NCBI GenBank assembly: GCA_947449695.1
Contig: CANFST010000010.1
Location: 1 to 64,000, forward strand
From: Chitinophagales bacterium
GTDB lineage: Bacteria > Bacteroidota > Bacteroidia > Chitinophagales > CAIODY01
Length of the DNA: 64,000 nt
Reading direction: 5' to 3'
Each line of letters opens with the position of its first letter. The first letter of the stretch is position 1. This document shows, piece after piece, positions 8,398 to 18,631 of this stretch. The position numbers and the translations under genes are program-made. The notes beneath the pieces were generated by a model. It saw only the letters and a list, made by a program, of their open reading frames with translations, did no database searches and was not told the DNA's origin.

Positions 8398-8413
8398 TGT
8401 TTCACGTGGAACA
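8398..8413. promoter_or_regulatory. parS-like site TGTTTCACGTGGAACA
   Basis: Reverse complement is TGTTCCACGTGAAACA, the classical B. subtilis parS 16-mer. Confidence 0.75.
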
Positions 8414-8441
8414 AAAGCACAAAGCCATGATTATCAACTAA

Positions 8442-9566
8442 TTACTCCCATTTAAAGGTTTTTATTGCCACGGCATAAACCACTACTCCCCAGGCTAACA
8501 TAATCAGCAATTGGATTTTTACATCCCACAAATTCAACCCGTCGAAAGCAATTTTTCGCATTGCTTCGTTCATATAAGTCAGCGGTAAAGCTTTACTGAT
8601 TGGCTGCAACCATTTCGGAAAAACCTCAACAGAAAAAAATGTTCCAGCTAACAAAAACTGTGGCATCGTAATAATATTTGCCAACGGCGGAATGCTTGCT
8701 TCATTTTTAGCTAAACCGCTAATAATAAACCCAAACCCCATGAAAATGATTAATCCAAAGGCACATAAAAAAAGCATTTCGAGCACCGTGTATATGCCGT
8801 GAACCAAGGTAAAATGAAAGAAAAATTTTCCAATCAAAATAATTATCAAGGCGGCGGTGAGTTGAAAAATAAGTCTGCTCATCATTTCTCCTATAATAAT
8901 ACTTGTCTTTGAAACAGGTGTTGCAAAAAATCTTTTAATCACCAATGTTTGCCGCAAACTAAAAAACACAAATGCTGCCCCAAAAACCCCGGCACTTAAC
9001 ATTGAAAAACCTATTTGGCCTGGTAAAATAAAATCAATAGTTTGATACACCCTGGCTTGAACTGGTGGAGGGGTTTGGGTAATTGCAAACTTTGGTAAAT
9101 TCGGCATGGCACTTTCTGAAATTTTAGAAACAACCTCCTTAACAACACTGCGAAACAATTGGCCGTTTTGCATGCTCACTGTTGAATTCTGAATAATAAT
9201 GGTGTAAACCGGAGATGACGGGGCAGTAGTATCATCAATTTGTGGATTCTTTTTTATCTCCACAATCGCATCTAATTTACCCTTAAGAAGTGCTGCGTTT
9301 TTTTCTTCGTTTGTTCCAGAATGAATAATAGTGTTCGAATCAGCGCACATCCATTGGTAAATCGGATTAAGTGTGTCGCTATTCTGTGTAATTGCAATAT
9401 CGAAATGGTAATTATTTCTTCCGCCAATAAAGCCAAAAACTAAAATAAAAATAATTGGAAACGCTAAGCTGAAAACAACAGCCGATGGGCTTCGTAGCAT
9501 ACTACGCAAACTGGCTTTAGTAATAGCCAGTGTCGCCTTTACATGATTATACTTCTTTTCTTCCAT
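8442..9566 (-). CDS. ABC-2 type transporter permease
   Basis: ORF 8442-9593; likely start at the internal MEEKKYNHV (9566). N-terminal TM, large extracytoplasmic loop, C-terminal TM block. Confidence 0.85.
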   Translation of the reverse strand: MEEKKYNHVKATLAITKASLRSMLRSPSAVVFSLAFPIIFILVFGFIGGRNNYHFDIAITQNSDTLNPIYQWMCADSNTIIHSGTNEEKNAALLKGKLDAIVEIKKNPQIDDTTAPSSPVYTIIIQNSTVSMQNGQLFRSVVKEVVSKISESAMPNLPKFAITQTPPPVQARVYQTIDFILPGQIGFSMLSAGVFGAAFVFFSLRQTLVIKRFFATPVSKTSIIIGEMMSRLIFQLTAALIIILIGKFFFHFTLVHGIYTVLEMLFLCAFGLIIFMGFGFIISGLAKNEASIPPLANIITMPQFLLAGTFFSVEVFPKWLQPISKALPLTYMNEAMRKIAFDGLNLWDVKIQLLIMLAWGVVVYAVAIKTFKWE

Positions 9567-9572
9567 TTTGAT

Positions 9573-9611
9573 TAATCCACAATTTACCCACAAATGTAGT
9601 GTTTAACCACA
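9573..9611. promoter_or_regulatory. Cluster of three DnaA-box-like 9-mers
   Basis: TAATCCACA (9573-9581), TTACCCACA (9584-9592), TTAACCACA (9603-9611): each one mismatch from TTATCCACA, same orientation. Confidence 0.4.
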
Positions 9612-9675
9612 ATTGATGCGTTTTGTTTTGGTAGAGAAATTATATTTGCGACGAAATAAACAGAACAACCCAACA

Positions 9676-10251
9676 ATGGAAAAAATTCAACAACAAATAG
9701 AGGCATTAATTTTTTCAGCTGAAGTGCCACTTACTATTAAAGATATTCAGGAATGTTTGAGTAAACGTTTTGGCTTGTTTGTAGCCGATGCTGATATTCA
9801 GGCAGCTGTAAATAATTTAATGGAAAAATATCAGAACGATAATTTTGCTATCGAAATAAAAGGCATTTCAGAAGGCTATCAGTTTTTCACAAAGGAACAA
9901 TACTACGAAACCGTTTCGGTATTGATGAAAGAAAAAAATGTAAAACGATTGACTACTGCTGCCATGGAAACCTTAGCTATCATAGCTTATAAACAACCCA
10001 TCAGCAAAGGTGAGATTGAACAAATCCGTGGCGTAAGTGTGGATTACTCTATTCAAAAATTATTAGAAAAAGAGTTGATTGTTCCTGCTGGCAGGAGCGA
10101 AGGATTGGGAAAACCAATGCAATACGCTACCTCACAACAATTTATGGATTATTTCGGTATTAGTTCTGTGGGTGATTTACCAAAGCTGAAAGATATTCAA
10201 CCAATGGATGAAACGTCGAGCGCTGGTACACCAGTTGAACAATTAAACTAA
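9676..10251 (+). CDS. scpB: SMC-Scp complex subunit ScpB
   Basis: MEKIQQQIEALIFSAEVPLTIKDIQECL...TTAAMETLAIIAYKQPISKGEIEQIRGVSVDYSIQKLLEKELI; the ORF track extends upstream to 9613. Confidence 0.93.
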   Translation: MEKIQQQIEALIFSAEVPLTIKDIQECLSKRFGLFVADADIQAAVNNLMEKYQNDNFAIEIKGISEGYQFFTKEQYYETVSVLMKEKNVKRLTTAAMETLAIIAYKQPISKGEIEQIRGVSVDYSIQKLLEKELIVPAGRSEGLGKPMQYATSQQFMDYFGISSVGDLPKLKDIQPMDETSSAGTPVEQLN

Positions 10252-10256
10252 TCATT

Positions 10257-10832
10257 TTGAAAATCGGTTTATTCTTTGGTTCGTTCAATCCTATCCATGT
10301 AGGGCATTTGATTATCGCTAATCATCTGGCTGAATACACTGATTTGAAGCAGGTTTGGTTGGTTGTATCGCCACAAAATCCATTAAAAGAAAAAGAAACT
10401 TTATTGAATGAATATCATCGACTTGATTTGGTGAACACCGCTATTGAAGGCAACAATAAATTAAAGTCGTGTGACATTGAATTCAAATTACCAAAGCCAA
10501 GTTACACCATTGATACTTTGCAATACTTAAAAGAAAAACATCCCAAACATCAGTTTTGTATCATTATGGGAAGCGATAATATTGCTTCGTTTCACAAATG
10601 GAAAAATGCTGAAACGATTTTAAACAACTATCCAATTTACGTTTACAAACGCAGTGGTGATGAGGTTTTTCAATTGCAAAAAAAATATTCACAAGTTCAT
10701 TTTTTAGATGTGCCTTTGTTAGATATTAGTTCTTCTTTGATTAGAAAAATGATTAAAGACAAAAAATCTGTTCGCTATCTGTTGCCTGAAAACGTTTATG
10801 AACAAGTGATTCAAGGTGGTTATTATAAGTAA
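10257..10832 (+). CDS. nadD: Nicotinate-nucleotide adenylyltransferase
   Basis: KIGLFFGSFNPIHVGHLIIANHL, IMGSDNIASFHKW, DISSSLIRKMI; TTG start. Confidence 0.94.
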   Translation: MKIGLFFGSFNPIHVGHLIIANHLAEYTDLKQVWLVVSPQNPLKEKETLLNEYHRLDLVNTAIEGNNKLKSCDIEFKLPKPSYTIDTLQYLKEKHPKHQFCIIMGSDNIASFHKWKNAETILNNYPIYVYKRSGDEVFQLQKKYSQVHFLDVPLLDISSSLIRKMIKDKKSVRYLLPENVYEQVIQGGYYK

Positions 10833-10960
10833 CTGGTTGCTTGTTATTAGTTTCTATAAAAAAATGTATTCACAAGTAACCAGAAACTAGCCACCAGTAA
10901 CACTTTTACCAACTTACCAACATGTTGTTAAATTTAGTGTGTGAATACCGTGTTCTTAAA

Positions 10961-11228
10961 TGTTGATAAAAAGTGTTTGTTAAAAAGCCTAAAGTTATGC
11001 CTGTTGATAACCGATTTACGAACCAAAAATATATAGTTACGGACAGAGATTGTGCATAAAAATGAAAAGTATTTATACACATTTATACTTTACACACAAG
11101 CTGTTAATAAACTAAAAAAGTGAGTAAAATCAATAGTTTGAAGTGTGGATTACGAAGTTAATAAGTGTTTTAAAATTGGATAACTCCTAAAGCAAGTGAA
11201 AATAAAAATTGTTTCGCACTAATCCACA
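10961..11228. promoter_or_regulatory. AT-rich intergenic region with a cluster of DnaA-box-like 9-mers; candidate oriC
   Basis: TGTTGATAA (10961, 11002), TGTGCATAA (11051), TTATACACA (11073), TGTGGATTA (11144), TAATCCACA (11220): each one mismatch from TTATCCACA/TGTGGATAA. Confidence 0.45.
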
Positions 11229-11329
11229 GCCCTAATAATAAACAACAATAATCTACTTTAAATATTAATTACTAATTAGAACGTGAGGAGTGAGTTTGTA
11301 AATCAAATTTTGTTGTGAATATTTGCAGC

Positions 11330-12307
11330 ATGAATTTAGAAAAAATAAAACAAACAGGATTTGTGAATGAAGCGATTGACCCAACTTTAGATTTGTTTGA
11401 AGAAATAAAAAAATTAAAAAAAGAAAAAAATGCGGTGCTGTTGGCGCATTACTACCAAGATGCCGACATTCAGGACATCGCAGATTTCATAGGCGATAGT
11501 TTACAACTTTCACAAGAAGCTGCCAAAACAAATGCCGACATGATTGTGTTTGCTGGTGTGCATTTCATGGCTGAAACCGCAAAAATAATTTCACCACAAA
11601 AAAAAGTTGTCTTACCTGATTTAAAAGCTGGTTGCAGCTTAGCTGATAGTTGTCCAGCAGATTTATTTGCAAATTTCAAATCAAAATATCCTGACCATGT
11701 GGTGGTGAGTTACATCAATTGTTCGGCTGAAATAAAAGCTTTGACGGATATTGTTTGCACATCAAGCAATGCAGAAAAAATTATTAATTCCATTCCAAAA
11801 GACAAAGGAATCATTTTTGCACCCGATAAAAATTTAGGGGCATATTTGATTAAGAAAACGGGAAGAGAAATGATTTTGTGGAATGGTGCTTGCATGGTGC
11901 ATGAAATTTTTTCGTTGGAAAAAATAATCAAATTGAAAGAGCGAAATCCAAAAGCAAAATTATTAGCGCATCCCGAATGTGAAGAAGCAGTTTTAAATCA
12001 TGCTGATTATATCGGTTCTACAACTGGCATTTTAAAATATTCCCAAGAAGATTCTTGCAACGAATTTATTGTTGCTACTGAAATAGGCATTTTACATCAA
12101 ATGATGAAAGCCTCACCCAACAAGACTTTTATACCTGCTCCGCCAAATAATAATTGTGCTTGTAATGATTGTCCGCACATGAAATTAAACACGTTGGAGA
12201 AAATTTATTTGTGCATGAAATACGAACAACCCGAAATTACTTTAGATGAAACCATGCGCAAAAAAGCAAAGGGAAGTATTTTGAGAATGTTGGAAATAAG
12301 TAAATGA
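11330..12307 (+). CDS. nadA: Quinolinate synthase NadA
   Basis: [44 protein letters not shown]; the ORF track starts at GTG 11315. Confidence 0.96.
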   Translation: MNLEKIKQTGFVNEAIDPTLDLFEEIKKLKKEKNAVLLAHYYQDADIQDIADFIGDSLQLSQEAAKTNADMIVFAGVHFMAETAKIISPQKKVVLPDLKAGCSLADSCPADLFANFKSKYPDHVVVSYINCSAEIKALTDIVCTSSNAEKIINSIPKDKGIIFAPDKNLGAYLIKKTGREMILWNGACMVHEIFSLEKIIKLKERNPKAKLLAHPECEEAVLNHADYIGSTTGILKYSQEDSCNEFIVATEIGILHQMMKASPNKTFIPAPPNNNCACNDCPHMKLNTLEKIYLCMKYEQPEITLDETMRKKAKGSILRMLEISK

Positions 12308-12373
12308 TTTTTAAGACAGAGAAATAAATCATTTACAAAAACTATTTTTGTAAAAATAATTATAACCATTAAT

Positions 12374-12916
12374 ATGATTTTATCTGATGTGAAAATTTTA
12401 GAGGAAATAGAAAAAGGAACAATTTTAATTGAGCCATACGATCGAAATTGTTTGGGTACAAATAGTTATGATGTCCATTTGGGGAAATATTTAGCATGTT
12501 ATACGGATAGAATTTTAGATGCTAAAAAACATAACCAAGTAGAGCATTTTGAAATTGGTGAAGATGGTTTTGTGTTGCAACCCAACACATTATATTTAGG
12601 TGTTACTGAAGAATATACTGAAACACATGCTCACGTTCCATTCTTAGAAGGAAAGAGTAGCATTGGCAGATTAGGAATTGATATACATGCCACTGCTGGA
12701 AAAGGCGATGTTGGATTTTGTAATCATTGGACTTTGGAAATATCTGTAGCACAGCCCGTTCGTGTATATGCTGGTATGCCTGTGGGACAATTAATTTATT
12801 TTGTAGTAGATGGTAATATTGAAAACTTTTATAACAAAAAACAAAATGCCAAATACAACTCCCGAGGAATAAAACCAATGGAAAGTATGATGTGGAAGAA
12901 CTTTTTGAAAAAATAA
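12374..12916 (+). CDS. dcd: dCTP deaminase
   Basis: NSYDVHLGKYLACYT, FLEGKSSIGRLGIDIHATAGKGDVGFCNHWTLEIS. Confidence 0.93.
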   Translation: MILSDVKILEEIEKGTILIEPYDRNCLGTNSYDVHLGKYLACYTDRILDAKKHNQVEHFEIGEDGFVLQPNTLYLGVTEEYTETHAHVPFLEGKSSIGRLGIDIHATAGKGDVGFCNHWTLEISVAQPVRVYAGMPVGQLIYFVVDGNIENFYNKKQNAKYNSRGIKPMESMMWKNFLKK

Positions 12917-13899
12917 AAAACAAATTGAAAAAAATATTTTTCCTCTTTTTATTTCTGTTGATAACATTCAATTTTTTTGGATGTAAATATTTTACACCAA
13001 AGGATGAGAAAGACTTTGCGGTTAACGATACAGCATTAATTCAAAAAATATTTATTACCGATAAAGGCAAGCACCAAATTTTATTGACTCGAGAAAAAAA
13101 TATTTGGAAAGTAAACAAAAAATATATTGCCCGAAAAGACGCTATAGATTTATTGTTGGCAGGTATGCAAGATATTAGAGTTAATCGCCCAGCCTCTATT
13201 TCTGAACATAATAATGTTGTAAAAGAAATGGCATCATCAGCATTAAAAGTTGAAATATTTACAAAAGAAAAAGAACCCGTTAAAACCTATTATGTGGGCT
13301 CTATTGCAAAAAACTACCAAGGAAATTATTATCTAATGGAAGGAAGTGAACAACCTTATGTGGTTGAGATACCAGGCTTTAATGGTGAAGTTAGTGTGCG
13401 CTATATTAAAGATGAAATGGATTGGAGAGACCGAACAATCTGCAAACTATTACCATCCGAAATTAAATCAGTCGAAGTAACTTATTTTGATGAAAGAAAA
13501 AGCGAATCATTTAAAATAGAAGAAAAAAATTTAAATGAGTTTATTATTTCTCCAAACGGAAAACCAGACCAAAAAAAATGTTTTTCGTTGTTTGGTGAAT
13601 TCAGAAAATTAAATTCCCTCGGCTTTGTTTTAGATATTCCTGAAATTGAACCTTATAAAAATAAACCGCCTTTTGTTGTTATAAATATTATTACAAACGA
13701 GGGCAACCATCAAACACTTGAGCTGACGCATGTTCCATTGGGTAAACGCAGCAAAAAACAATATGACGCTTTTGGTAAACCAATGAGTTTTGATAGTGAA
13801 AATTATTATGGGTGGATAAACAACCATACTGATTTTATAATGATTCAAGATTTTTCGTTGCGCAATATTTTAAAATTGAGAAAAGATTTTTTGAAATAA
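12892..13899 (+). CDS. DUF4340-like protein
   Basis: N-terminal hydrophobic segment ending FFGC; body resembles the DUF4340 family. Overlaps the dcd 3' end by 25 bp. Confidence 0.65.
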   Translation: MEELFEKIKNKLKKIFFLFLFLLITFNFFGCKYFTPKDEKDFAVNDTALIQKIFITDKGKHQILLTREKNIWKVNKKYIARKDAIDLLLAGMQDIRVNRPASISEHNNVVKEMASSALKVEIFTKEKEPVKTYYVGSIAKNYQGNYYLMEGSEQPYVVEIPGFNGEVSVRYIKDEMDWRDRTICKLLPSEIKSVEVTYFDERKSESFKIEEKNLNEFIISPNGKPDQKKCFSLFGEFRKLNSLGFVLDIPEIEPYKNKPPFVVINIITNEGNHQTLELTHVPLGKRSKKQYDAFGKPMSFDSENYYGWINNHTDFIMIQDFSLRNILKLRKDFLK

Positions 13900-13908
13900 A
13901 TCCCACAC

Positions 13909-14763
13909 ATGTTTAACGATTTAAAAAATGATATTCGCAAAGGTGGCGCACTAACCATGCTGATTGCAGCCATCATAATCATTTATGTAGTCGCAAATGT
14001 TTTTCCTTTTTTAATGGGTTGGCAAAATGAATCAACCACATTCATTCATCAATATTTAGCACTTCCATCTTCGTTTCATCGCTTCCTTCAACATCCTTGG
14101 ACAATCATTACTTACGCCTTTTTTCATGCTGATGTGTTTCATATTTTGTTCAATATGTTTGCCCTTTATTACTTTGGTGATGTATTACAAGATTTCATTG
14201 GTAAGAAACATATTGTGCCTGTTTTTATTATTGGTAGCATTAGCGGAGCATTGCTGTACATGCTGTTTTACAACATTTTTCCATTTTTTCAAAGTGCTGT
14301 TGCTAATGCTGATTTGATTGGTGCAAGTGCTGGTGTGATGGCAATTTTATTAGCAGCAACTTCCATCACACCCGAATTGCCAATTGGGTTTTTGATTTGG
14401 CGAGATTTGAAATTGAAATATGTTGCGCTTATTTTTTTAGTGATTGATTTAGTAAGTATTGTTTCTTCTAATGCAGGTGGGCATATTGCTCATTTGGGTG
14501 GTGCAATTTTGGGTTATTTTTACATTAAGCAATTGCAAAACGGAAATGATTTTGGAAAGTTATTTCAGTTTAATTTTTCAAAATGGAGAAACAGAAAACG
14601 ATTTAAAGTGCATCGAAATCAGCCACCGGCGAATGTTTCAACAAAAGAAAAAAAATCGGATGAACAAACTTTGAATAAAATTTTAGAAAAAATTTCTGCT
14701 TCGGGTTATGAAAGTTTGAATAAAACCGAAAAAGAATTCCTGAAAAACTACAACGAGCAATAA
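13909..14763 (+). CDS. Rhomboid family intramembrane serine protease
   Basis: HADVFHILFNMFALYYFG, GASAGVMAILL, GGHIAHLGGAILGYFY. Confidence 0.94.
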   Translation: MFNDLKNDIRKGGALTMLIAAIIIIYVVANVFPFLMGWQNESTTFIHQYLALPSSFHRFLQHPWTIITYAFFHADVFHILFNMFALYYFGDVLQDFIGKKHIVPVFIIGSISGALLYMLFYNIFPFFQSAVANADLIGASAGVMAILLAATSITPELPIGFLIWRDLKLKYVALIFLVIDLVSIVSSNAGGHIAHLGGAILGYFYIKQLQNGNDFGKLFQFNFSKWRNRKRFKVHRNQPPANVSTKEKKSDEQTLNKILEKISASGYESLNKTEKEFLKNYNEQ

Positions 14764-14765
14764 TG

Positions 14766-16142
14766 TTATTTTGAAGTTGCTAAAACAATTTCATCCAGTG
14801 AAAGTGCTTGCTGTTCGCCAGTTTCCATATTCTTTAATTGAAATTTTTCAACCTTCATTTCTTCATCACCAAGCAACACCACAAACGGAACTTTTTTGCG
14901 ATGAGCATATTCCATTTGCTTTTTTATTTTATCGTTGGATGGATACAATTCGGCTACAATATTTTTTTGTCTCAATTGCTGAACCTGTTGAAAGGCGTAC
15001 ATTTCAGGCTCATTTCCAAAATTTATAAATAATACCTGAACGCCAGTTTGCAAATTTTCTGGAAACAATTTCAACTCGTCCATTACTTCATAAATTCTAT
15101 CTAAACCAAATGAAATGCCCACACCGCTTACATTGGGCAAACCAAAAACACCAGTTAAATCATCGTATCTGCCGCCGCCGCCAATGCTGCCCATTTGCAC
15201 ATCTTTAGCTTTCACTTCAATAATAATTCCTGTGTAATAATTCAACCCACGAGCCAATGTTAAATCTAAAACTAAGGAAGCATTAGGTCGCAGGGTTTCA
15301 GTTTGTTTCATCACAAAAAATAATTCCTTCACCCCTTTCAATGCTTCTTCATTGTCGGCAAAAATATTTTTCAGTTGCGTAAAACGCTCTTCGGTTGTGC
15401 CTTGCAACGAAAGAAATTCTACAATCTTATTGATTTGTTCTTCGTTGAAATTATTTTTTTGCAATTCTAATCGTACGCCTTCGATGCCGACTTTATCCAA
15501 CTTATCAATAGCAATGGTCATGTCCATCATTTTATCTGTTGCGCTAATTAGTTGTGCTAGGCCAGCTAAAATTTTTCGGTTGTTCAATCGCAATTCGAAA
15601 TTTTTTAAACCCAACTTCTCAAAAACTTCGCGATAAATATTCAGCAATTCAATTTCTAAAATCAACGATTTGCTGCCTACCACATCGGCGTCGCATTGGT
15701 AAAATTCACGGAAACGTCCCTTCTGTGGTCTATCGGCTCTCCACACAGGTTGCATTTGATAACGACGAAATGGAAACACCAAATTATTTCTGTTCATTAC
15801 CACAAATCGAGCAAAGGGGATGGTTAAATCATAACGCAATGCTTTTTCGGAAACAACTGTAGCTGGGTTTTTCAATTCAATTTCACCAGTTTTTTGTTGG
15901 TGAAGTATATCAGAAACATTATCCCAAATAATTCCATTATTCAAAATGCGAAACATGAGTTTATCACCTTCATCGCCATACTTTCCAGTCAACGTTTCAA
16001 TGTTTTCCATGGCTGGTGTTTCCAAAGGTTCAAAAGCATATTTTTCAAAAACATTTTTAATAATGTTCATAATGTAATAACGCTTGCGCAATGTTTCGGG
16101 CGCAAAATCACGAGTTCCTTTGGGTATGCTAATTTGAATCAT
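14766..16142 (-). CDS. hisS: Histidine--tRNA ligase
   Basis: IPKGTRDFAPETLRKR, MQPVWRADRPQKGRFREFYQCDAD, GGGGRYDDLTGVFG; ORF track start 16169, likely start at MIQISIPKG. Confidence 0.96.
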   Translation of the reverse strand: MIQISIPKGTRDFAPETLRKRYYIMNIIKNVFEKYAFEPLETPAMENIETLTGKYGDEGDKLMFRILNNGIIWDNVSDILHQQKTGEIELKNPATVVSEKALRYDLTIPFARFVVMNRNNLVFPFRRYQMQPVWRADRPQKGRFREFYQCDADVVGSKSLILEIELLNIYREVFEKLGLKNFELRLNNRKILAGLAQLISATDKMMDMTIAIDKLDKVGIEGVRLELQKNNFNEEQINKIVEFLSLQGTTEERFTQLKNIFADNEEALKGVKELFFVMKQTETLRPNASLVLDLTLARGLNYYTGIIIEVKAKDVQMGSIGGGGRYDDLTGVFGLPNVSGVGISFGLDRIYEVMDELKLFPENLQTGVQVLFINFGNEPEMYAFQQVQQLRQKNIVAELYPSNDKIKKQMEYAHRKKVPFVVLLGDEEMKVEKFQLKNMETGEQQALSLDEIVLATSK

Positions 16143-16186
16143 GTTGCAAAAGTAATTATCTGAAAACAAAATTGCTCAAAAGAAAA

Positions 16187-17239
16187 TCAAGCCAAATACT
16201 TTCTAAACTCTTCCATTTTTCTTTCAATTTCTGTTTCTGTTTGCTTGGATATTTTTTCAAAGGGAAAAACTTCTGTTTTTAATTTCTTGCCTGTAATGGT
16301 TCGTTTCCAGGTACCGATAATTTTTCCATCTTGCACAATCATGGGTTTGAAAATACCATTATTGGTAAACACTTTCGGTGCATTATTTTTATCAACAACA
16401 TCAAGGCGATGATTATAGCTGATGATATATTCGTCAAATGCAGGAAGCAGGTGGATTTCAGAGTTCGGTTTTATTTTTTCATTTGATTGAAGAACAAAAT
16501 AAGTTTGTTCACCCACTTCAATTTGCTCTAAATTTTTTGAAATAAAATCAATGGCTTTTTTTGCATCGGTTTGGTTTAAACCACTCCACCAACTAAAATC
16601 TTTGAGCGTTGCAGGCGAATGACTTTGAAAATAAATGGTTGCTAATTTTGCCAACGCTTCTTCACGATTAATTTTTTTTGTTTGCGGAATTCTTTCATCC
16701 AACAGAGCATAAGTGATGTCTTTTCCTTTTCTGATTCCATTGCAAACCACTCCATTCAACTCCGCATGAAACATGATGTGTGCTGAACGCAAATCAGTGG
16801 TATTGATTTTTTCTTTTTGCAAAACACTCATAATTTCATCACGAGTGCAATGATTGTTTTTTGCTAAAACTTTCAAAATTATTTTTTCTGCTTTGACTAA
16901 AGTTTTAGCACCTAACCCCACTTGTTTGCAATAGGAGTTTAGTGTCTTAGTTAATTGCGGAGCCGATAAATCCATCATCCAGCGCAGGTTTTCTGCCGAA
17001 ACGATATGCCATGTGGGGCGAAGAATATGAGTACGAATTAGTTCCCCATTGTTTAATGCCGTTTCGATTTTATTTTCATTTGCATTGGGCAAACGCAATG
17101 CCACAGCCCATTTGCTCATTTCATAATCTTGCGCTTGCATAGCACCCATCCAATTCAACAATTCATTCGGTTTTTGAAATTGTTGTTGCGCAATTTGTTG
17201 TTTGTGTAAGCGGTGGTGTGGAATGATATTTCTATACAT
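16187..17239 (-). CDS. Winged-helix DNA-binding domain protein (HTH_42 / YcaQ-like)
   Basis: LLNWMGAMQAQDYEMSKWAVALRLP...LIRTHILRPTWHIVSAENLRWMMDL. Confidence 0.85.
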   Translation of the reverse strand: MYRNIIPHHRLHKQQIAQQQFQKPNELLNWMGAMQAQDYEMSKWAVALRLPNANENKIETALNNGELIRTHILRPTWHIVSAENLRWMMDLSAPQLTKTLNSYCKQVGLGAKTLVKAEKIILKVLAKNNHCTRDEIMSVLQKEKINTTDLRSAHIMFHAELNGVVCNGIRKGKDITYALLDERIPQTKKINREEALAKLATIYFQSHSPATLKDFSWWSGLNQTDAKKAIDFISKNLEQIEVGEQTYFVLQSNEKIKPNSEIHLLPAFDEYIISYNHRLDVVDKNNAPKVFTNNGIFKPMIVQDGKIIGTWKRTITGKKLKTEVFPFEKISKQTETEIERKMEEFRKYLA

Positions 17240-17425
17240 AGAGAATTACATAAAGCCTTTTACTTCTAAAAAAAGTATACCCGTTTATTTATTTGATTTA
17301 ATCGCATTCTTATTAAATTAGATTTTATCAGCGTGATTAACTATAAAATGAATGTTTACCAGACCTATCGTGGCATCGGTCTAATTTTTTTAAAACATCA
17401 TTTATTTTTTTAAAATTTAATTTAT

Positions 17426-18454
17426 TTAGGGCCTAACTAACAATTTTTTTAAATACCCCCAACATCTGTTTTTTATTGGATGAAGAACATATTTTACTGA
17501 ATTGCCAGGAACTTCAACCGTTCCAAATCGGCGTTTAAATTGTGAAATACCAGCAAACTTTTGATTTTCGGTTGATGAGTTTTCGTGTTTTGTTACTTGT
17601 CCAAAAAAATACTTTGTAAAACTTTCTTTTTTTAACATCAAAATAATTTCCCAGTGTAAATAATTTCCAGCCCCTAAGTTGTTGGTGACAGTGCCACCAA
17701 AGGAGTAATAAGAATACTTACCAAAGGTGGTAATAAAAGCCCCAGCAAGTGCTTCGTTTTGGTGATAGGCAAAAACCAATTTAGCAAAGCCTAATTTTTT
17801 CAAAGTTGTATAGTTATGTTTTATATATTGAAAGTTCGGAGCTTTTTCGGGCTGATTCTTGTAAGTGCTTTTTAATAAATCAATAAATAAATCTATGTCA
17901 TCTGATAATTGTATTTTGAGTTCTTCTTTTTGTCCTTTTCTTATACTATTTCTGTGTTTTGGGTGCAGCCCACCCCACAATTCATCGGCAGATTTTTTTA
18001 GTTCAATGTAGGCAATATTAAATTCAGAATGTTTTACAGCCGGATATGAAATATCAAATTGGCTTAAATGGTCGCCATAAAAAGAAGAGACTGAACCCGT
18101 AGTGGGATTTATTTTTTCTATCGCCTCGTTTACTAATTGATTTAATTGCTGAACAATTTCAACATTGTCTGTAGAGTAATGCTGGTTTAAAATTGGTTCT
18201 CCAAAAAAAACAATATTCCTACTAATTGATTTAATGATTTTTGGCAACCTGGCCGATTCCCAAAAATAAAATTTATAACCAGCCACTAAAGTATTATTAT
18301 CATACAATTCGATGAAGCAGGGCTTTTGATTAAAAAACGATTGCACATTATCGTAATGAACCGATTGAAGTAAATTATTATTTTCTAACACTAAAGTCTC
18401 CCATTCTACTAAATTGGTTGGGTGGCTTTCAACTATTTTAAATTTAAAACTCAT
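17426..18454 (-). CDS. GNAT/FemAB-like acetyltransferase
   Basis: LKKSADELWGGLHPKHRNSIRKGQKEELKIQ..., ALAGAFITTFGKYSYYSFGGTV... Confidence 0.75.
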   Translation of the reverse strand: MSFKFKIVESHPTNLVEWETLVLENNNLLQSVHYDNVQSFFNQKPCFIELYDNNTLVAGYKFYFWESARLPKIIKSISRNIVFFGEPILNQHYSTDNVEIVQQLNQLVNEAIEKINPTTGSVSSFYGDHLSQFDISYPAVKHSEFNIAYIELKKSADELWGGLHPKHRNSIRKGQKEELKIQLSDDIDLFIDLLKSTYKNQPEKAPNFQYIKHNYTTLKKLGFAKLVFAYHQNEALAGAFITTFGKYSYYSFGGTVTNNLGAGNYLHWEIILMLKKESFTKYFFGQVTKHENSSTENQKFAGISQFKRRFGTVEVPGNSVKYVLHPIKNRCWGYLKKLLVRP

Positions 18455-18631
18455 ACTGATATTCGAATACTTTTAATTCAAAGTTTTTTTCAATTATTAG
18501 AAACCAAAGTTAGATAAATAAACTCTTTAGCCTCTGTTTTTAATCTCGTTTAAATAGCACCATTTTAATTTTCGTTTTGTTCAGAATCTTCATTTCTAAA
18601 AAGCGCTATTGTGAACCATTAATTAAGTATT

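Noticed and set aside
17369-17390. Terminator-like hairpin agacc...ggtct followed by T tract
   Set aside because: Stem only 5 bp, and the T tract is on the plus strand while both neighbouring genes are on minus.
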